Part shown: positions 8,910 to 17,576 of the stretch, piece by piece
How the letters are laid out: every line of letters starts with the position of its first letter
Position numbering within the stretch: the stretch's first letter is position 1
DNA from: Palsa-360 sp963710315
GTDB lineage: Bacteria; Acidobacteriota; Terriglobia; Acidiferrales; UBA7541
Assembly: GCA_963710315.1 (NCBI GenBank)
Contig: CAVPZW010000008.1
Span: 372,001 to 436,000 of the forward strand
Length of the DNA stretch: 64,000 nucleotides
Direction of reading: 5' to 3'
Translations under genes and position numbers: made by a program
Notes under the pieces: model-generated
What the model saw: the letters and a program-made list of their open reading frames with translations, nothing else
What the model was told of the DNA's origin: nothing
The model's database searches: none

Positions 8910-9792
8910 ATTTCACCTTCCAGTTGGGAAAAGGATCGCGGCCGGAATTTCGGGCCGAGAAAATCAGTTCGCGCACGCGTTCGCGGCGCCGGTAGAGCCG
9001 CTCGATCAGCCGTTCCACGGCGTCCCAGTCGCCGCCGTACCACTCTGGTGGAATCTGGGAAGCCTCTTCGCCCAGAACGCGCTCGGTGATTTGATTTTCC
9101 AGGCGCGCCAGCCAGGGTTCGAAAGCGTCCATTCCCGCGACGCTCTGATAGACGCGGTGGCGTGTGTACAGCCCGCGCAGAGGCGCGTCCGGAAAATCCC
9201 ACTCTCCCGCGTTGAAGCAGAATCCGAAGTCAATCATCATCGCGGTATATCCTGCCGCCGCATAGCCGCCCGCTGCATCGCCCGGCGCGGGATTCTCCGG
9301 CTCCGCTGCGCCGCCCGGTCCGGCAAGGTCTCCCGGATCGCGAAAAAAAATTGCCTGCCGCCCATTGGTGTTGCAGGTCCACTTGTCGAGGACCAGAACG
9401 CCGAGGAAGTCGGAAAGATTACGGACGGCCAGAAGCTGTTCGTCGGGCAAAAAATCGTGCACCGTCAAGCGCGCCGGATGCCCCGGGAACTGCGATCCGA
9501 ATTGTTTTCCCGCCGCGCACGGTTTCCTGCCCAGGCCCAGTTGCATTACCAGGTCCGGCGTGTACGCGATGATTTCCGGACGGACCTCCACCACTTCCAC
9601 CTGCGGCACGCACAATCCCAGCCGCGCCGCCAGCCTTGTAGCTAGCATTTCATTGGCCAGAATCCTCAAATGTTGCGGATTGTTCTGGAATTTGACGATG
9701 TAATACGCTTCATCGTCGCAGCGCATCAGATGGGACTGCGCGCCACCGCGCATCCGTCTCACATGCTCGACGGCAAGTTTCATGACAGCCAT
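8902..9792 (-). CDS. HipA-like kinase family protein
   Basis: About 296 aa. The protein looks like a stand-alone HipA-type kinase fold: an early GGAQSHLMRCDDEAYYIVKF segment with the ATP-anchoring lysine, LSDFLGVLVLDKWTCNTNGR in the catalytic-loop position (Asp and Asn present), and MMIDFGFCFN as the DFG motif. HipA kinases phosphorylate protein targets and can arrest growth, but this shorter family lacks the HipA N-terminal domain and its target is unknown. An upstream TTG at 9819 is possible; ATG 9792 is preferred, with no strong ribosome binding site for either. It precedes and overlaps the DUF3037 gene. No HipB-like antitoxin is adjacent. Confidence 0.8.
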   Translation of the reverse strand: MAVMKLAVEHVRRMRGGAQSHLMRCDDEAYYIVKFQNNPQHLRILANEMLATRLAARLGLCVPQVEVVEVRPEIIAYTPDLVMQLGLGRKPCAAGKQFGSQFPGHPARLTVHDFLPDEQLLAVRNLSDFLGVLVLDKWTCNTNGRQAIFFRDPGDLAGPGGAAEPENPAPGDAAGGYAAAGYTAMMIDFGFCFNAGEWDFPDAPLRGLYTRHRVYQSVAGMDAFEPWLARLENQITERVLGEEASQIPPEWYGGDWDAVERLIERLYRRRERVRELIFSARNSGRDPFPNWKVKYA

Positions 9793-9921
9793 GCTAGACA
9801 CGCGCGGCGTCAGCCGCAAGAAAATAGTTCCGCTACGGGAATTGAAGATTACCTGACGGGGAATTTACCGGGCATGCACCGGAATGAAACAGTGCGGAAG
9901 GTCACGCTAAAATGAACCGAA

Positions 9922-9943
9922 GGCCCGAAGATATCCCCGGGCC
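9922..9943 (-). terminator. possible terminator hairpin after the H1-like gene
   Basis: Six-bp GC stem (GGCCCG/CGGGCC) with a 10-nt loop, 35 nt downstream of the H1-like stop on the minus strand, followed by a partly T-rich tail. Weak. Confidence 0.35.
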
Positions 9944-9978
9944 ATGGTCCGCAATTCTTTTTGTGCTGAGGAACGCGC

Positions 9979-10308
9979 TTAGCGTTTCTTGCCGCGCTTG
10001 GCAGCTTTCTTTGCCGGTTTTTTCTTGGCAACTTTCTTGGCTGCCTTTTTGGGAGCGGGCTTGGCTTTCTTCTTCGCTTTTTGGGGCGTCGCTTTTTTGG
10101 CGCTCTTCTTGGCCGGCGCTTTTTTCTTTGCCGCCGCCTTGGGCGCCGCAACGGTTTGCGGAGCAGCCGCCACGCTGGGGCGTTCGGTGATGACCAGTTC
10201 CTCTTCGGTCTCCTCCTCAATCACCTCTTCCGGATCGCCGCCGAGTTCTTCTTCCTCAAAATGTACGAACTCGTTTTCTTCGCCCTGATCTTCTTTTTCG
10301 TAGGCCAT
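9979..10308 (-). CDS. histone H1-like Lys/Ala-rich protein with acidic N-terminus
   Basis: A 109-aa protein. Residues 1-45 are strongly acidic (many Glu/Asp, e.g. EEEELGGDPEEVIEEETEEE). Residues 55-109 are almost entirely Lys, Ala and Pro in AKK/PAKK repeats, like the C-terminal tail of histone H1 and bacterial nucleoid proteins such as HctB or AlgP. DNA binding by the basic tail is inferred. The start is supported by GGGAGA a few bases upstream of the ATG. The composition repeats at DNA level, so length may vary between strains. It lies upstream of the HipA-like pair on the same strand but is probably a separate unit. Confidence 0.8.
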   Translation of the reverse strand: MAYEKEDQGEENEFVHFEEEELGGDPEEVIEEETEEELVITERPSVAAAPQTVAAPKAAAKKKAPAKKSAKKATPQKAKKKAKPAPKKAAKKVAKKKPAKKAAKRGKKR

Positions 10309-10546
10309 CTGCGTTCTCCCTTCGATTCGTCGCCATTTCGAGGAATTCGATGGCGTCTGAAGCCATCGCGGGCTTATAAACGGAATCCGGTATGTTTGTC
10401 AAGAGTTTGCCTGACGAACATCCCGCCGTTTATTTCACGGTGTTCCTTCGCGGCGTGTGCTTTTGAGATGCCGCATGCGCCGCCTGGGAACGGCCGCGAA
10501 CCCGCTCACAATATAGGGATAAGTTGGAATAAAAAGCAAGATGGGA

Positions 10547-12496
10547 CTATCGGGTCGGTAGAATTGTCAGGGTATCGCCCACCTGCAGAGGCCGGCTAAA
10601 GAGAAAGCGGTTTCCCGCCTGAATGGCTTCCACAGTGGTCTGATAGGCGCGTGCGATGGACCACAGGGTCTCGCCCTGCTTCACGTGATGCACAACCGTG
10701 CTGCTGGGGCGTGCTTCCATGATGGGGGTACGGCCGCTGCCATTGCCTCGCCCGGCCACAAGCGTTTCAGGCGCTGATGCGCCCTTGCTCTTGGCTTGCT
10801 GTTGCTGCTGCGGCGCGGGCGCCATGCCGCCGGGATAAATTCGCAGCGACGTGCCACGTACCACATGATCGGCTTTCAGGTGGTTCCACTTGCGCAATTC
10901 GGCGGGCGTCACGTCAAACTCGTCTGCAATGGTGGCAATGGTGTCCGTGCGGCGCACTCGGTAACGGATCAGCTTCCCGGTGGACGTCTCGGTTCGAGCG
11001 GCGGCCGGAATGATCAGCTTCAGGCCTTCCTCCAGAGGTGCTCCCGCAGCCAGGTCGTTGGCGTCCGCCACTTCCGTGGTGGAAACATGGTATTGCTTGG
11101 CAATGGAGGAAAGCGTTTCACCTTGCTCGACTTTGTGGCGGCGCCAGCTCACCCACTTTTCCGGGGGAATGGCGGCAATTTCGGCGAAAAAGCGTTCCGC
11201 CGTGCCTTCAGGTAGGCGCAAGACAAACTCCGGGTCGGGCGGCGTAACCAGGCGCAATAGCTCCGGATTCATGCTGCGCAGCGATTCGAGGTCGGTATCA
11301 ATTGTCTCGGCCACCAGGCGCAAATCGATGGCCTGTCCCGGTTTCACCTTGTCGGCCTTGAGCGGCGGCTCGGGGTCGAACTCGATGCCGTATCGCGCCG
11401 GATCCTTGGAAATCAAGGTCAGCGCCAGAATAATCGGCACGTAGTTCATGGTTTCCTTGGGCAGGGCATTGCGGTGGTACAGCTCCCAGAAATCGGCGTA
11501 GCCGGTTCGTTCCACGGCGTGCTGCACGGCGCCAGCGCCGGAATTGTAGGCAGCCATGGCCAGATACCAGTCGCCGAACTGGTCGTACAAGTCGCGCAGG
11601 TCGCGTGCAGCGGCACGCGTGGCCTTTTCCGGGTCCTGGCGCTCGTCCACCCACCAAGTCTTTTGCAGGCCGTATTTCCGCCCGGCAAAGGACATGAATT
11701 GCCACATCCCCCGCGCGCCTGCCTTGGACACTGCCTGAGGCAGGAAGGCACTTTCAGCCTGGGCCAGATAAATCAAATCCTGCGGCAAACCTTCTTCCTT
11801 CAGAACTCGCCGCACCATTTCACGGTAGCGTCCCGCGCGGCGAAGCCCTGTCTCCACGATGGCGCTCCCGCGGGGCGTCTTAAAATAATTCAGGTAGGCA
11901 AGGACAGGATCGTTCACCGTCAGCGGAAGATCGTGGTCCACGGCGCTCACTTCGCCTTCGGCGCGGCCACGCAGGTTGGGATCGAATTTTTCAGGCTGAG
12001 GGATGGGCTCCTCGGCGATTTCATCGATGGGAGCGGGCGTGGACTTCTGCTCGCTGAACCCATCGCCTGCGCGAAAGGCTTCCAGTTCGTCCAAGCTCAC
12101 CGTGTCAATGATGTGATGGTACAAGGCGCTCAAGCGAGGATCGCCATCGAGATCGAAACCGCTGGCCAGCAACTGGTCCAGCGCTTCGTCGAATTCCTCG
12201 CGCGCCTTGCCCAGATGGCCGGCCTTGTAATCCTGCTCGCCCGCGTCAAACGCCGCCTGGCTCTCCACTGCAAGCTGTTCGGGTCCATACGGGGCGCGAA
12301 CGAATAGCGGCGTCAGACTCTTGTTTTGTGCGGTGAGTGGCAGGGGTATCTGCACCAGCTCCTGGGAAGGCAGGGCAATTTGAGTTGGACGCACCTGAAC
12401 GGATTTCTTTGCCGAGTCTTCACACCCGGCCAGGCCCACAACTACACCGGCCGCAATGAAAAGCCAAGTTGCCGAATTTTGAGCGCGATTACCCAT
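10547..12496 (-). CDS. mltD: membrane-bound lytic murein transglycosylase (MltD type) with LysM repeats
   Basis: A 649-aa lipoprotein that cleaves peptidoglycan glycan strands, forming 1,6-anhydro-muramic acid. Residues 1-25 are a lipoprotein signal ending in the lipobox LAGC. A mainly helical region precedes an SLT domain with the catalytic glutamate in YLAQAESAFLPQAVSKAGAR and the GMWQFM and AYNSGAG motifs. Three LysM modules follow (VEQGETLSSIAKQY, RRTDTIATIADEF and VKQGETLWSIARAY). The start at 12496 places the lipobox correctly; the frame stays open to 12658 but that extension is not signal-like. It faces away from the H1-like gene with a 240-nt gap and stands as its own unit. Confidence 0.92.
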   Translation of the reverse strand: MGNRAQNSATWLFIAAGVVVGLAGCEDSAKKSVQVRPTQIALPSQELVQIPLPLTAQNKSLTPLFVRAPYGPEQLAVESQAAFDAGEQDYKAGHLGKAREEFDEALDQLLASGFDLDGDPRLSALYHHIIDTVSLDELEAFRAGDGFSEQKSTPAPIDEIAEEPIPQPEKFDPNLRGRAEGEVSAVDHDLPLTVNDPVLAYLNYFKTPRGSAIVETGLRRAGRYREMVRRVLKEEGLPQDLIYLAQAESAFLPQAVSKAGARGMWQFMSFAGRKYGLQKTWWVDERQDPEKATRAAARDLRDLYDQFGDWYLAMAAYNSGAGAVQHAVERTGYADFWELYHRNALPKETMNYVPIILALTLISKDPARYGIEFDPEPPLKADKVKPGQAIDLRLVAETIDTDLESLRSMNPELLRLVTPPDPEFVLRLPEGTAERFFAEIAAIPPEKWVSWRRHKVEQGETLSSIAKQYHVSTTEVADANDLAAGAPLEEGLKLIIPAAARTETSTGKLIRYRVRRTDTIATIADEFDVTPAELRKWNHLKADHVVRGTSLRIYPGGMAPAPQQQQQAKSKGASAPETLVAGRGNGSGRTPIMEARPSSTVVHHVKQGETLWSIARAYQTTVEAIQAGNRFLFSRPLQVGDTLTILPTR

Positions 12497-12615
12497 AGAA
12501 GGTCTTTTTGAATCTGTTTGAAACAGCGAACCGCACGGCCCTCCCCACTTGAAGAGAGCACTATGCTTGCCAAACATTGGAACAGGATTCCCGCCACAAG
12601 GAACCCCACCGGTCA

Positions 12616-12646
12616 ATTGTAGATCAGATAGCCCCAAGCGGGTCAA
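12616..12646 (-). promoter_or_regulatory. possible promoter of the lytic transglycosylase
   Basis: On the minus strand TTGACC (12641-12646) and TACAAT (12616-12621) are separated by 19 nt, about 120 nt before the mltD ATG. Both hexamers match the sigma-70 consensus at 5 of 6 positions, but the spacing is long. Confidence 0.4.
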
Positions 12647-12699
12647 TAGAGATTGCAATACCCTGTTAATATTCGCTTAACCCCTAGAAAGGCAGGATT

Positions 12700-13881
12700 T
12701 TAGGACAGGGCCAGCTTCAAATCGGCGATCAGGTCGCCCGGGTCTTCGAGGCCAATCGACATGCGAACCGTGCCGGGTGAAACTCCCGCCGCAGCCAGCT
12801 CCTGGGTGCTCATGCGGTGATGGGATGTGTAGATTGGTAGCACAATGAGTGATTCCACGCCACCCAGGCTACCGGCCAGCAGGAAGATTCGGGACTTATC
12901 GCAAAAGCGACGCGCCGCAGGCAGCCCGCCCTTCATATCGAACGCCAGCATTCCTCCGAAGTCAGACATTTGGCGTTTCGCCAGCCGGTGGTTGGCATGG
13001 GAGCGCAGCCCAGGGTAGTGCACCCGCTCCACCTTCGGATGGCCTTCCAAAAAGCGCGCCACGGCCATGGCGCTTTGGCATTGCCGCCGCACGCGAATTT
13101 CCAGCGTTTTGATTCCGCGAATCAGCAGATAGGCGGGATCGGGATCCATCGACCCACCGAGGCAAATCATCATTTCGCGAACCTTGGCGACTCGTTCCCC
13201 GTTTCCGGCTACGGCTCCCGCGACGATGTCCGAGTGCCCGGCCAGGTATTTCGTGGCGCTGTGCAGCACCAGATCGAAGCCGAGATTTAGAGGCTTCTGC
13301 AGTATGGGTGTGGCAAACGTATTGTCGATGAGCGAAACAAGTTTGTGCTTTCTCGCCACCGCCACGGCCTTCCTCAAATCCACGAGGCCCAGCGTGGGGT
13401 TGGTGGGTGTCTCCACGTAGAATGCCCGGGTTTTTGCATTCACCAGGCGATCCACGCCTTCCAGATTCGCCTCCACGTGGTGCACGCGAATTCCGAACCG
13501 CGGCAGGATATCTCTCATCAGGCGATAGGAGCCGCCATAAAGCTGGCGCGTGGCAATCAATTCGTCCCCAGCCTGAAGCACGGAGAGCAAGGCGCTGGAG
13601 ATCGCCGCCGATCCCGAGGCCGTTACCAGGGCGGCTTGGGCGTTTTCCAGTTCCGCGATTTTCGTTTCGGCCACGGCCAGCGTGGGATTGCCATAGCGCG
13701 TGTAAAGGTAGGCCTTGGATTTGCCTTCGGCCCAGCGCTTCATTTCCGCCGTGTCGGCAAAGGTGAAATTCGCCGATCGAACGATTGGAGAGGTGACCGG
13801 GCCATTCAGCCCGTGTTTCGATTCACCGCTATGAATAGCGAGCGTGGCATCGGCCCATCGGGGAGAAAGTTTCCTTGGCAT
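12700..13881 (-). CDS. trans-sulfuration PLP enzyme (cystathionine gamma-synthase/beta-lyase family)
   Basis: A 393-aa PLP-dependent enzyme of Cys/Met metabolism. The PLP-binding lysine is in LHSATKYLAGHSDIVAGAV, and YGGSYRLMRDILPRFGI and VETPTNPTLGLVDL are family hallmarks. The N-terminal THAIHSG-type motif appears as TLAIHSGE. The exact reaction (cystathionine gamma-synthase, beta-lyase, gamma-lyase or O-acylhomoserine sulfhydrylase) cannot be decided from sequence alone; the SLGGVESL segment fits gamma-synthase/lyase members. It lies between mltD and the EF-G-like gene on the same strand, with gaps of about 100-200 nt, so it may be transcribed alone. Confidence 0.9.
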   Translation of the reverse strand: MPRKLSPRWADATLAIHSGESKHGLNGPVTSPIVRSANFTFADTAEMKRWAEGKSKAYLYTRYGNPTLAVAETKIAELENAQAALVTASGSAAISSALLSVLQAGDELIATRQLYGGSYRLMRDILPRFGIRVHHVEANLEGVDRLVNAKTRAFYVETPTNPTLGLVDLRKAVAVARKHKLVSLIDNTFATPILQKPLNLGFDLVLHSATKYLAGHSDIVAGAVAGNGERVAKVREMMICLGGSMDPDPAYLLIRGIKTLEIRVRRQCQSAMAVARFLEGHPKVERVHYPGLRSHANHRLAKRQMSDFGGMLAFDMKGGLPAARRFCDKSRIFLLAGSLGGVESLIVLPIYTSHHRMSTQELAAAGVSPGTVRMSIGLEDPGDLIADLKLALS

Positions 13882-13984
13882 AGTGAGGCGATTTTTTCAC
13901 AGGCGCGGCAGTACACAACCTCCAATTTGGCCCACCCGCAGCCGCCAACGCCGATGGATTCCGGTCTCCTGCTTCCTTGCCTCC

Positions 13985-16156
13985 CTACCCCCTTGCCTCC
14001 ATTCCCTTGGCGTGCTCTTCCTCGTCCACCTCGACTCCCCTGGCCGCCTTGGCCGCGGCAATCACCTTCTCGGCAATCTCAGCGGGCACGTAGTCGTAGT
14101 GCGAATATTCCATGGTGTATGTGGCGCGGCCCTGCGTCATGGACGTCAGCGTCGTCGCGTAATTCAGCATCTCAGCAAAGGGAACCTGGGCCTTGACCGT
14201 CACGCTCGTGCCGCGCACCTCGCTGCCGTTGATCCGCCCGCGCCGCGAGCTTAAATCGCCCATGATTTCGCCCGAATATTGCTCGGGCGCGTTAACCTCC
14301 ACGTGCATCACGGGCTCCAGAAGCGCGGGCCGGGCCTGCTTCATTCCTTCCTTGAATGCAAGCGAGCCGGCGATCTTGAAAGCCATGTCCGAGCTGTCCA
14401 CGTCATGGTATTTGCCGTCATAAAGGATCGCCTTGAAATCCACGACGGGGAAGCCGGCCAGGTATCCGCGCTCGGCCGACGCGCGAATGCCTTTCTCGAC
14501 CGAGGGAATCCAGTTCTTGGGAATCGCGCCACCGAAAATGTCGTCCACGAATTGGATGCCCGTGCCGCGCGCCCCCGGTTCCAGCCGGACGCGGCACACG
14601 CCGAACTGCCCGTGCCCGCCGGTTTGCTTCTTGTGCTTGCCTTCGGCGTCGGCTTTGCCGCGGATGGTTTCGCGGTAGGGCACCTTGGGCGGATGCAGCT
14701 TCAGGTCCACGTGGTAGCGCTTGTGCAGCTTGGCGACCACCACTTCGATATGCTGTTGGCCGGAGCCAGCCAGCAGAAATTCCTTGGTCTGCGGATCGCG
14801 TGAAAAGCGCAGTGATGGATCTTCTTCCAGAATCTTGTGAATCGCGGGGCCGATCTTGTCCTCATCCGCGCGCGTCTTGGGTTCCACCGCAAAAGTAATG
14901 GAAGGTTCAGGGACGTGTGGCAGCGGATAGTGAATCGGCGCCGCTTTATCTCCAAGCGTGTCGCCCGTGAATGTTTCCTTGAGTTTCGCGACGCAGCCCA
15001 GGTCGCCCGTATGCAGTTCCGGTACCTCGGAGGCTGTTTTTCCTTGCATCACTTGTATGTGCTGCAGCCGCTCGCTGGTGCCGCGCGTGAAATTCTGCGG
15101 CATGGCGTCATTCTTCAGCACGCCGGACATGACCTTGAAATAGGTGATGCGCCCTGAGAAAGGATCGGCCAGCGTCTTGAACACAAAGATGGACAGCGGC
15201 TCGGCGTCGCCGATTTTGCGTTTTATTTCGTTTCCTTTGCTGGCGGTTTCGCTGTGGCCGGTGGCCGTGCCGCGCTGCGACGGATCCGGAAACACGTCGG
15301 CCAGCAGATCGAGCAGCGTGGCGCTGCCGATGTTGTGCAGCGCGCTGGTCAGCACCACCGGGTACAGTGTCTTGGCCTGGAATTCCTCGCGCAGGCCTTT
15401 CATCAAATCCTCGATGGGAAGGGTACCCTTCTCGAAAAATTCGGCCATCAATTCGTCCTCGCCTTCGGCCACTTTTTCCACCAGCGCCTCGTGCGCGGTC
15501 TTCGCCGCGTCGGCCAGGACCTCGGGAATCTCTTCGATCTTGGGTTTGCCGTCGCCATCCGGCGTGTAGACGTGCGCCTTCATGGTGATCAGGTCGATCA
15601 CGCCGCGAAACCCTCGCTCCGAGCCGATCGGCAATTGCAGCGGCACCACGTTGCGCCCGAATACGCGCTCAAGCGATTCCATGGCGCGATCGAAATTGGC
15701 CAGCTCGCGGTCCATCCAATTGATGCAGAAGGCGCGCGGCAAATCGTACTCAATGGCGTAGTCCCACACTTTTTCCGTCACCACCTGCGCGCCCGCCACT
15801 GCGTCCAGCACGATCAGCACGGCGTCCGCCGCCACCAGCGACGCGCGCGTGTCGTTCAGAAACGTGCTGTAGCCCGGCGTGTCCAGAAAATTGATTTTTA
15901 TTTTTTCGGCCTGGCCGCTTTTTGCGACCTGCGCGGAGGGCGCCCACTCGGCGTAGGCCAGGCCCGTCTGAATGGTAATTTTCCTGGCGATTTCCTCCTC
16001 GTCCCAGTCGGTAACCGTATTTCCCTCGGCGACCTTTCCCAGCCGGGTGGTCATCCCCGCGGTAAACAATAACGACGACACCAGCTGGGTTTTCCCCGTG
16101 CCGCCGTGGCCGGCAATTCCCACATTGCGTATGGATTTCGTTTCGAAGGCTTTCAT
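13985..16156 (-). CDS. elongation factor G-like GTPase (divergent FusA paralogue)
   Basis: A 723-aa translational GTPase with full EF-G architecture (G domain, domains II-V) but divergent nucleotide motifs. The P-loop is GHGGTGKT (residues 16-23) instead of GHVDHGKT. G3 is DTPGY. G4 reads NWMD (in AFCINWMDRELANF, about residue 145) instead of NKMD, so the guanine-contacting lysine is a tryptophan. Domain IV contains QTGGHGQFGVCRVRLEPG. Such EF-G-like proteins occur beside a canonical EF-G and may act in stress-related translation or ribosome rescue; this is family-level knowledge. The gene is monocistronic here, with a pyrimidine-rich tract around its stop codon. Confidence 0.88.
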   Translation of the reverse strand: MKAFETKSIRNVGIAGHGGTGKTQLVSSLLFTAGMTTRLGKVAEGNTVTDWDEEEIARKITIQTGLAYAEWAPSAQVAKSGQAEKIKINFLDTPGYSTFLNDTRASLVAADAVLIVLDAVAGAQVVTEKVWDYAIEYDLPRAFCINWMDRELANFDRAMESLERVFGRNVVPLQLPIGSERGFRGVIDLITMKAHVYTPDGDGKPKIEEIPEVLADAAKTAHEALVEKVAEGEDELMAEFFEKGTLPIEDLMKGLREEFQAKTLYPVVLTSALHNIGSATLLDLLADVFPDPSQRGTATGHSETASKGNEIKRKIGDAEPLSIFVFKTLADPFSGRITYFKVMSGVLKNDAMPQNFTRGTSERLQHIQVMQGKTASEVPELHTGDLGCVAKLKETFTGDTLGDKAAPIHYPLPHVPEPSITFAVEPKTRADEDKIGPAIHKILEEDPSLRFSRDPQTKEFLLAGSGQQHIEVVVAKLHKRYHVDLKLHPPKVPYRETIRGKADAEGKHKKQTGGHGQFGVCRVRLEPGARGTGIQFVDDIFGGAIPKNWIPSVEKGIRASAERGYLAGFPVVDFKAILYDGKYHDVDSSDMAFKIAGSLAFKEGMKQARPALLEPVMHVEVNAPEQYSGEIMGDLSSRRGRINGSEVRGTSVTVKAQVPFAEMLNYATTLTSMTQGRATYTMEYSHYDYVPAEIAEKVIAAAKAARGVEVDEEEHAKGMEARG

Positions 16157-16328
16157 CGATACCCCCTGTGCGCCGCGCGCGGTGGGCGAGGTCCGCTGTG
16201 GCGGGCCGCCGCACCAGAGAGTTGCGGCGAAATGTCTGGAAGGACGAAGGCGCGTGTTCCGGGTTCCCGGGCACGCCCCCTATTCCGCGGATGCTAGCAC
16301 GATGCCACGCGCGCGGCAATCGCTCTTG

Positions 16329-16431
16329 GTAGCACAGGCACTCCTGCCTGTGTGGGTTTTGCGATTGATTACTTTGGTGATGGATGCGCTGAATGTTTAG
16401 AAAAGCGCACAGGCAGGAGTGCCTGTGCTAC
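16329..16431. repeat. REPIN 2 (GTAG heads, CTCC/GGAG loops)
   Basis: 103 bp bounded by GTAG and CTAC. The arms are CACAGGCACTCCTGCCTGTG and its inverse (8-bp stem, 4-nt loop), a variant of the CACAGGCT arms seen in the other copies. It lies between the 3' end of purM and the upstream region of the EF-G-like gene. Confidence 0.8.
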
Positions 16432-16441
16432 TGGCAAGTTC

Positions 16442-17485
16442 CTACTGCGGGAAATTTCCGGTGAACACAACTTGCGGTTTGCGCGGATCGCAGCGGCGAA
16501 TCTGGCCGATACGATAATACTTTTCACGGCGGCGCTTCAGTTCGGTTTCCAGGGCGCGATGATTTTCGAGGGGCACGACCAGGATCATGCCCACGCCCAT
16601 ATTGAATGTGCGCAGAAGGTCGTCGCGTTCCAATTTGCCTAGCCCTGCGAGGTACGTAAAAATTGGCGGCACGGGCCAGGAGCCTAGCTCGATTTCCGCC
16701 TGCACGCCGCGCGGCAGCACGCGCGGCAAATTTCCTGGGATGCCTCCGCCGGTAATATGCGCCATGGCGGAGAGCCAGCCGCGCGCCACGGTGGTCTTCA
16801 GCATCGGCCAGTAGCAGCGATGCGGGCGCAGCAGCTCCGCGCCGATCTTGTTGCTGACCTCGGCAACGTAGGATTCCGGATGCAGCCCGGCGTGATCGAA
16901 GACAAGTTTGCGCGCCAGCGAATATCCGTTGGTGTGCAGCCCCGTGGAGGGAAGCGCAAATACCAAATCGCCCGCTTTCACGGCATTTGTCTTTTTAAGA
17001 TTGGCGCGCTCGATCACGCCGACGATGAAGCCCGCCAGATCGTATTCGCCGGGCGCATAGAAGCCGGGCATCTCAGCCGTTTCGCCGCCGATCAGCGCGC
17101 ATCCAGCCGTGTGGCAGGCGCGCGACATTCCCTCGACCAGCTGCTCGACCACGTTGGGATCCATCTTGGACATGGCCAGGTAATCGAGAAAGAAAAGCGG
17201 TTCCGCGCCCAGCGTCAGAATGTCATTGACGCAGTGATTGACCAGGTCGCCGCCAACCGTGGAGTGAATGTTCATGGCCATGGCGATTTTCAGCTTGGTG
17301 CCCACGCCATCGGCGCTGGAGACCAGCACCGGCTCTTTCCATTTCTTATCCAGCGCGAACAAGCCGCCGAACGAGCCGATCCCGCCGATCACTCCGCGCG
17401 TAAAGGTGCGCGATGCCAGCCGCCGGATGCGCTGCTTGGCCTGATCCGCAAGCGAAATATCCACACCTGCCTGGGCGTAATCCAT
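16442..17485 (-). CDS. purM: phosphoribosylformylglycinamidine cyclo-ligase (AIR synthetase)
   Basis: A 347-aa enzyme converting FGAM plus ATP to AIR in purine biosynthesis. Clear motifs are VSSADGVGTKLKIA (ATP/substrate loop), GGDLVNHCVNDI, ALIGGETAEMPGFY and STGLHTNGYSL. I choose the ATG at 17485 (MDYAQAGVDIS), the usual family N-terminus; the frame stays open to 17530. It is the last gene of the minus-strand run purQ-purL-purF-lepB-purM, with about 90 nt between lepB and purM. REPIN 2 follows 10 nt after its stop. Confidence 0.94.
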   Translation of the reverse strand: MDYAQAGVDISLADQAKQRIRRLASRTFTRGVIGGIGSFGGLFALDKKWKEPVLVSSADGVGTKLKIAMAMNIHSTVGGDLVNHCVNDILTLGAEPLFFLDYLAMSKMDPNVVEQLVEGMSRACHTAGCALIGGETAEMPGFYAPGEYDLAGFIVGVIERANLKKTNAVKAGDLVFALPSTGLHTNGYSLARKLVFDHAGLHPESYVAEVSNKIGAELLRPHRCYWPMLKTTVARGWLSAMAHITGGGIPGNLPRVLPRGVQAEIELGSWPVPPIFTYLAGLGKLERDDLLRTFNMGVGMILVVPLENHRALETELKRRREKYYRIGQIRRCDPRKPQVVFTGNFPQ

Positions 17486-17576
17486 GAACGTTGAACTCTT
17501 TCTGCCGTGGCGAGAGGAGCCGCGCGGCATGCTGCCGCTCGATCAAAAGTAATGGCCGATGAAAATATTTTGCCGA

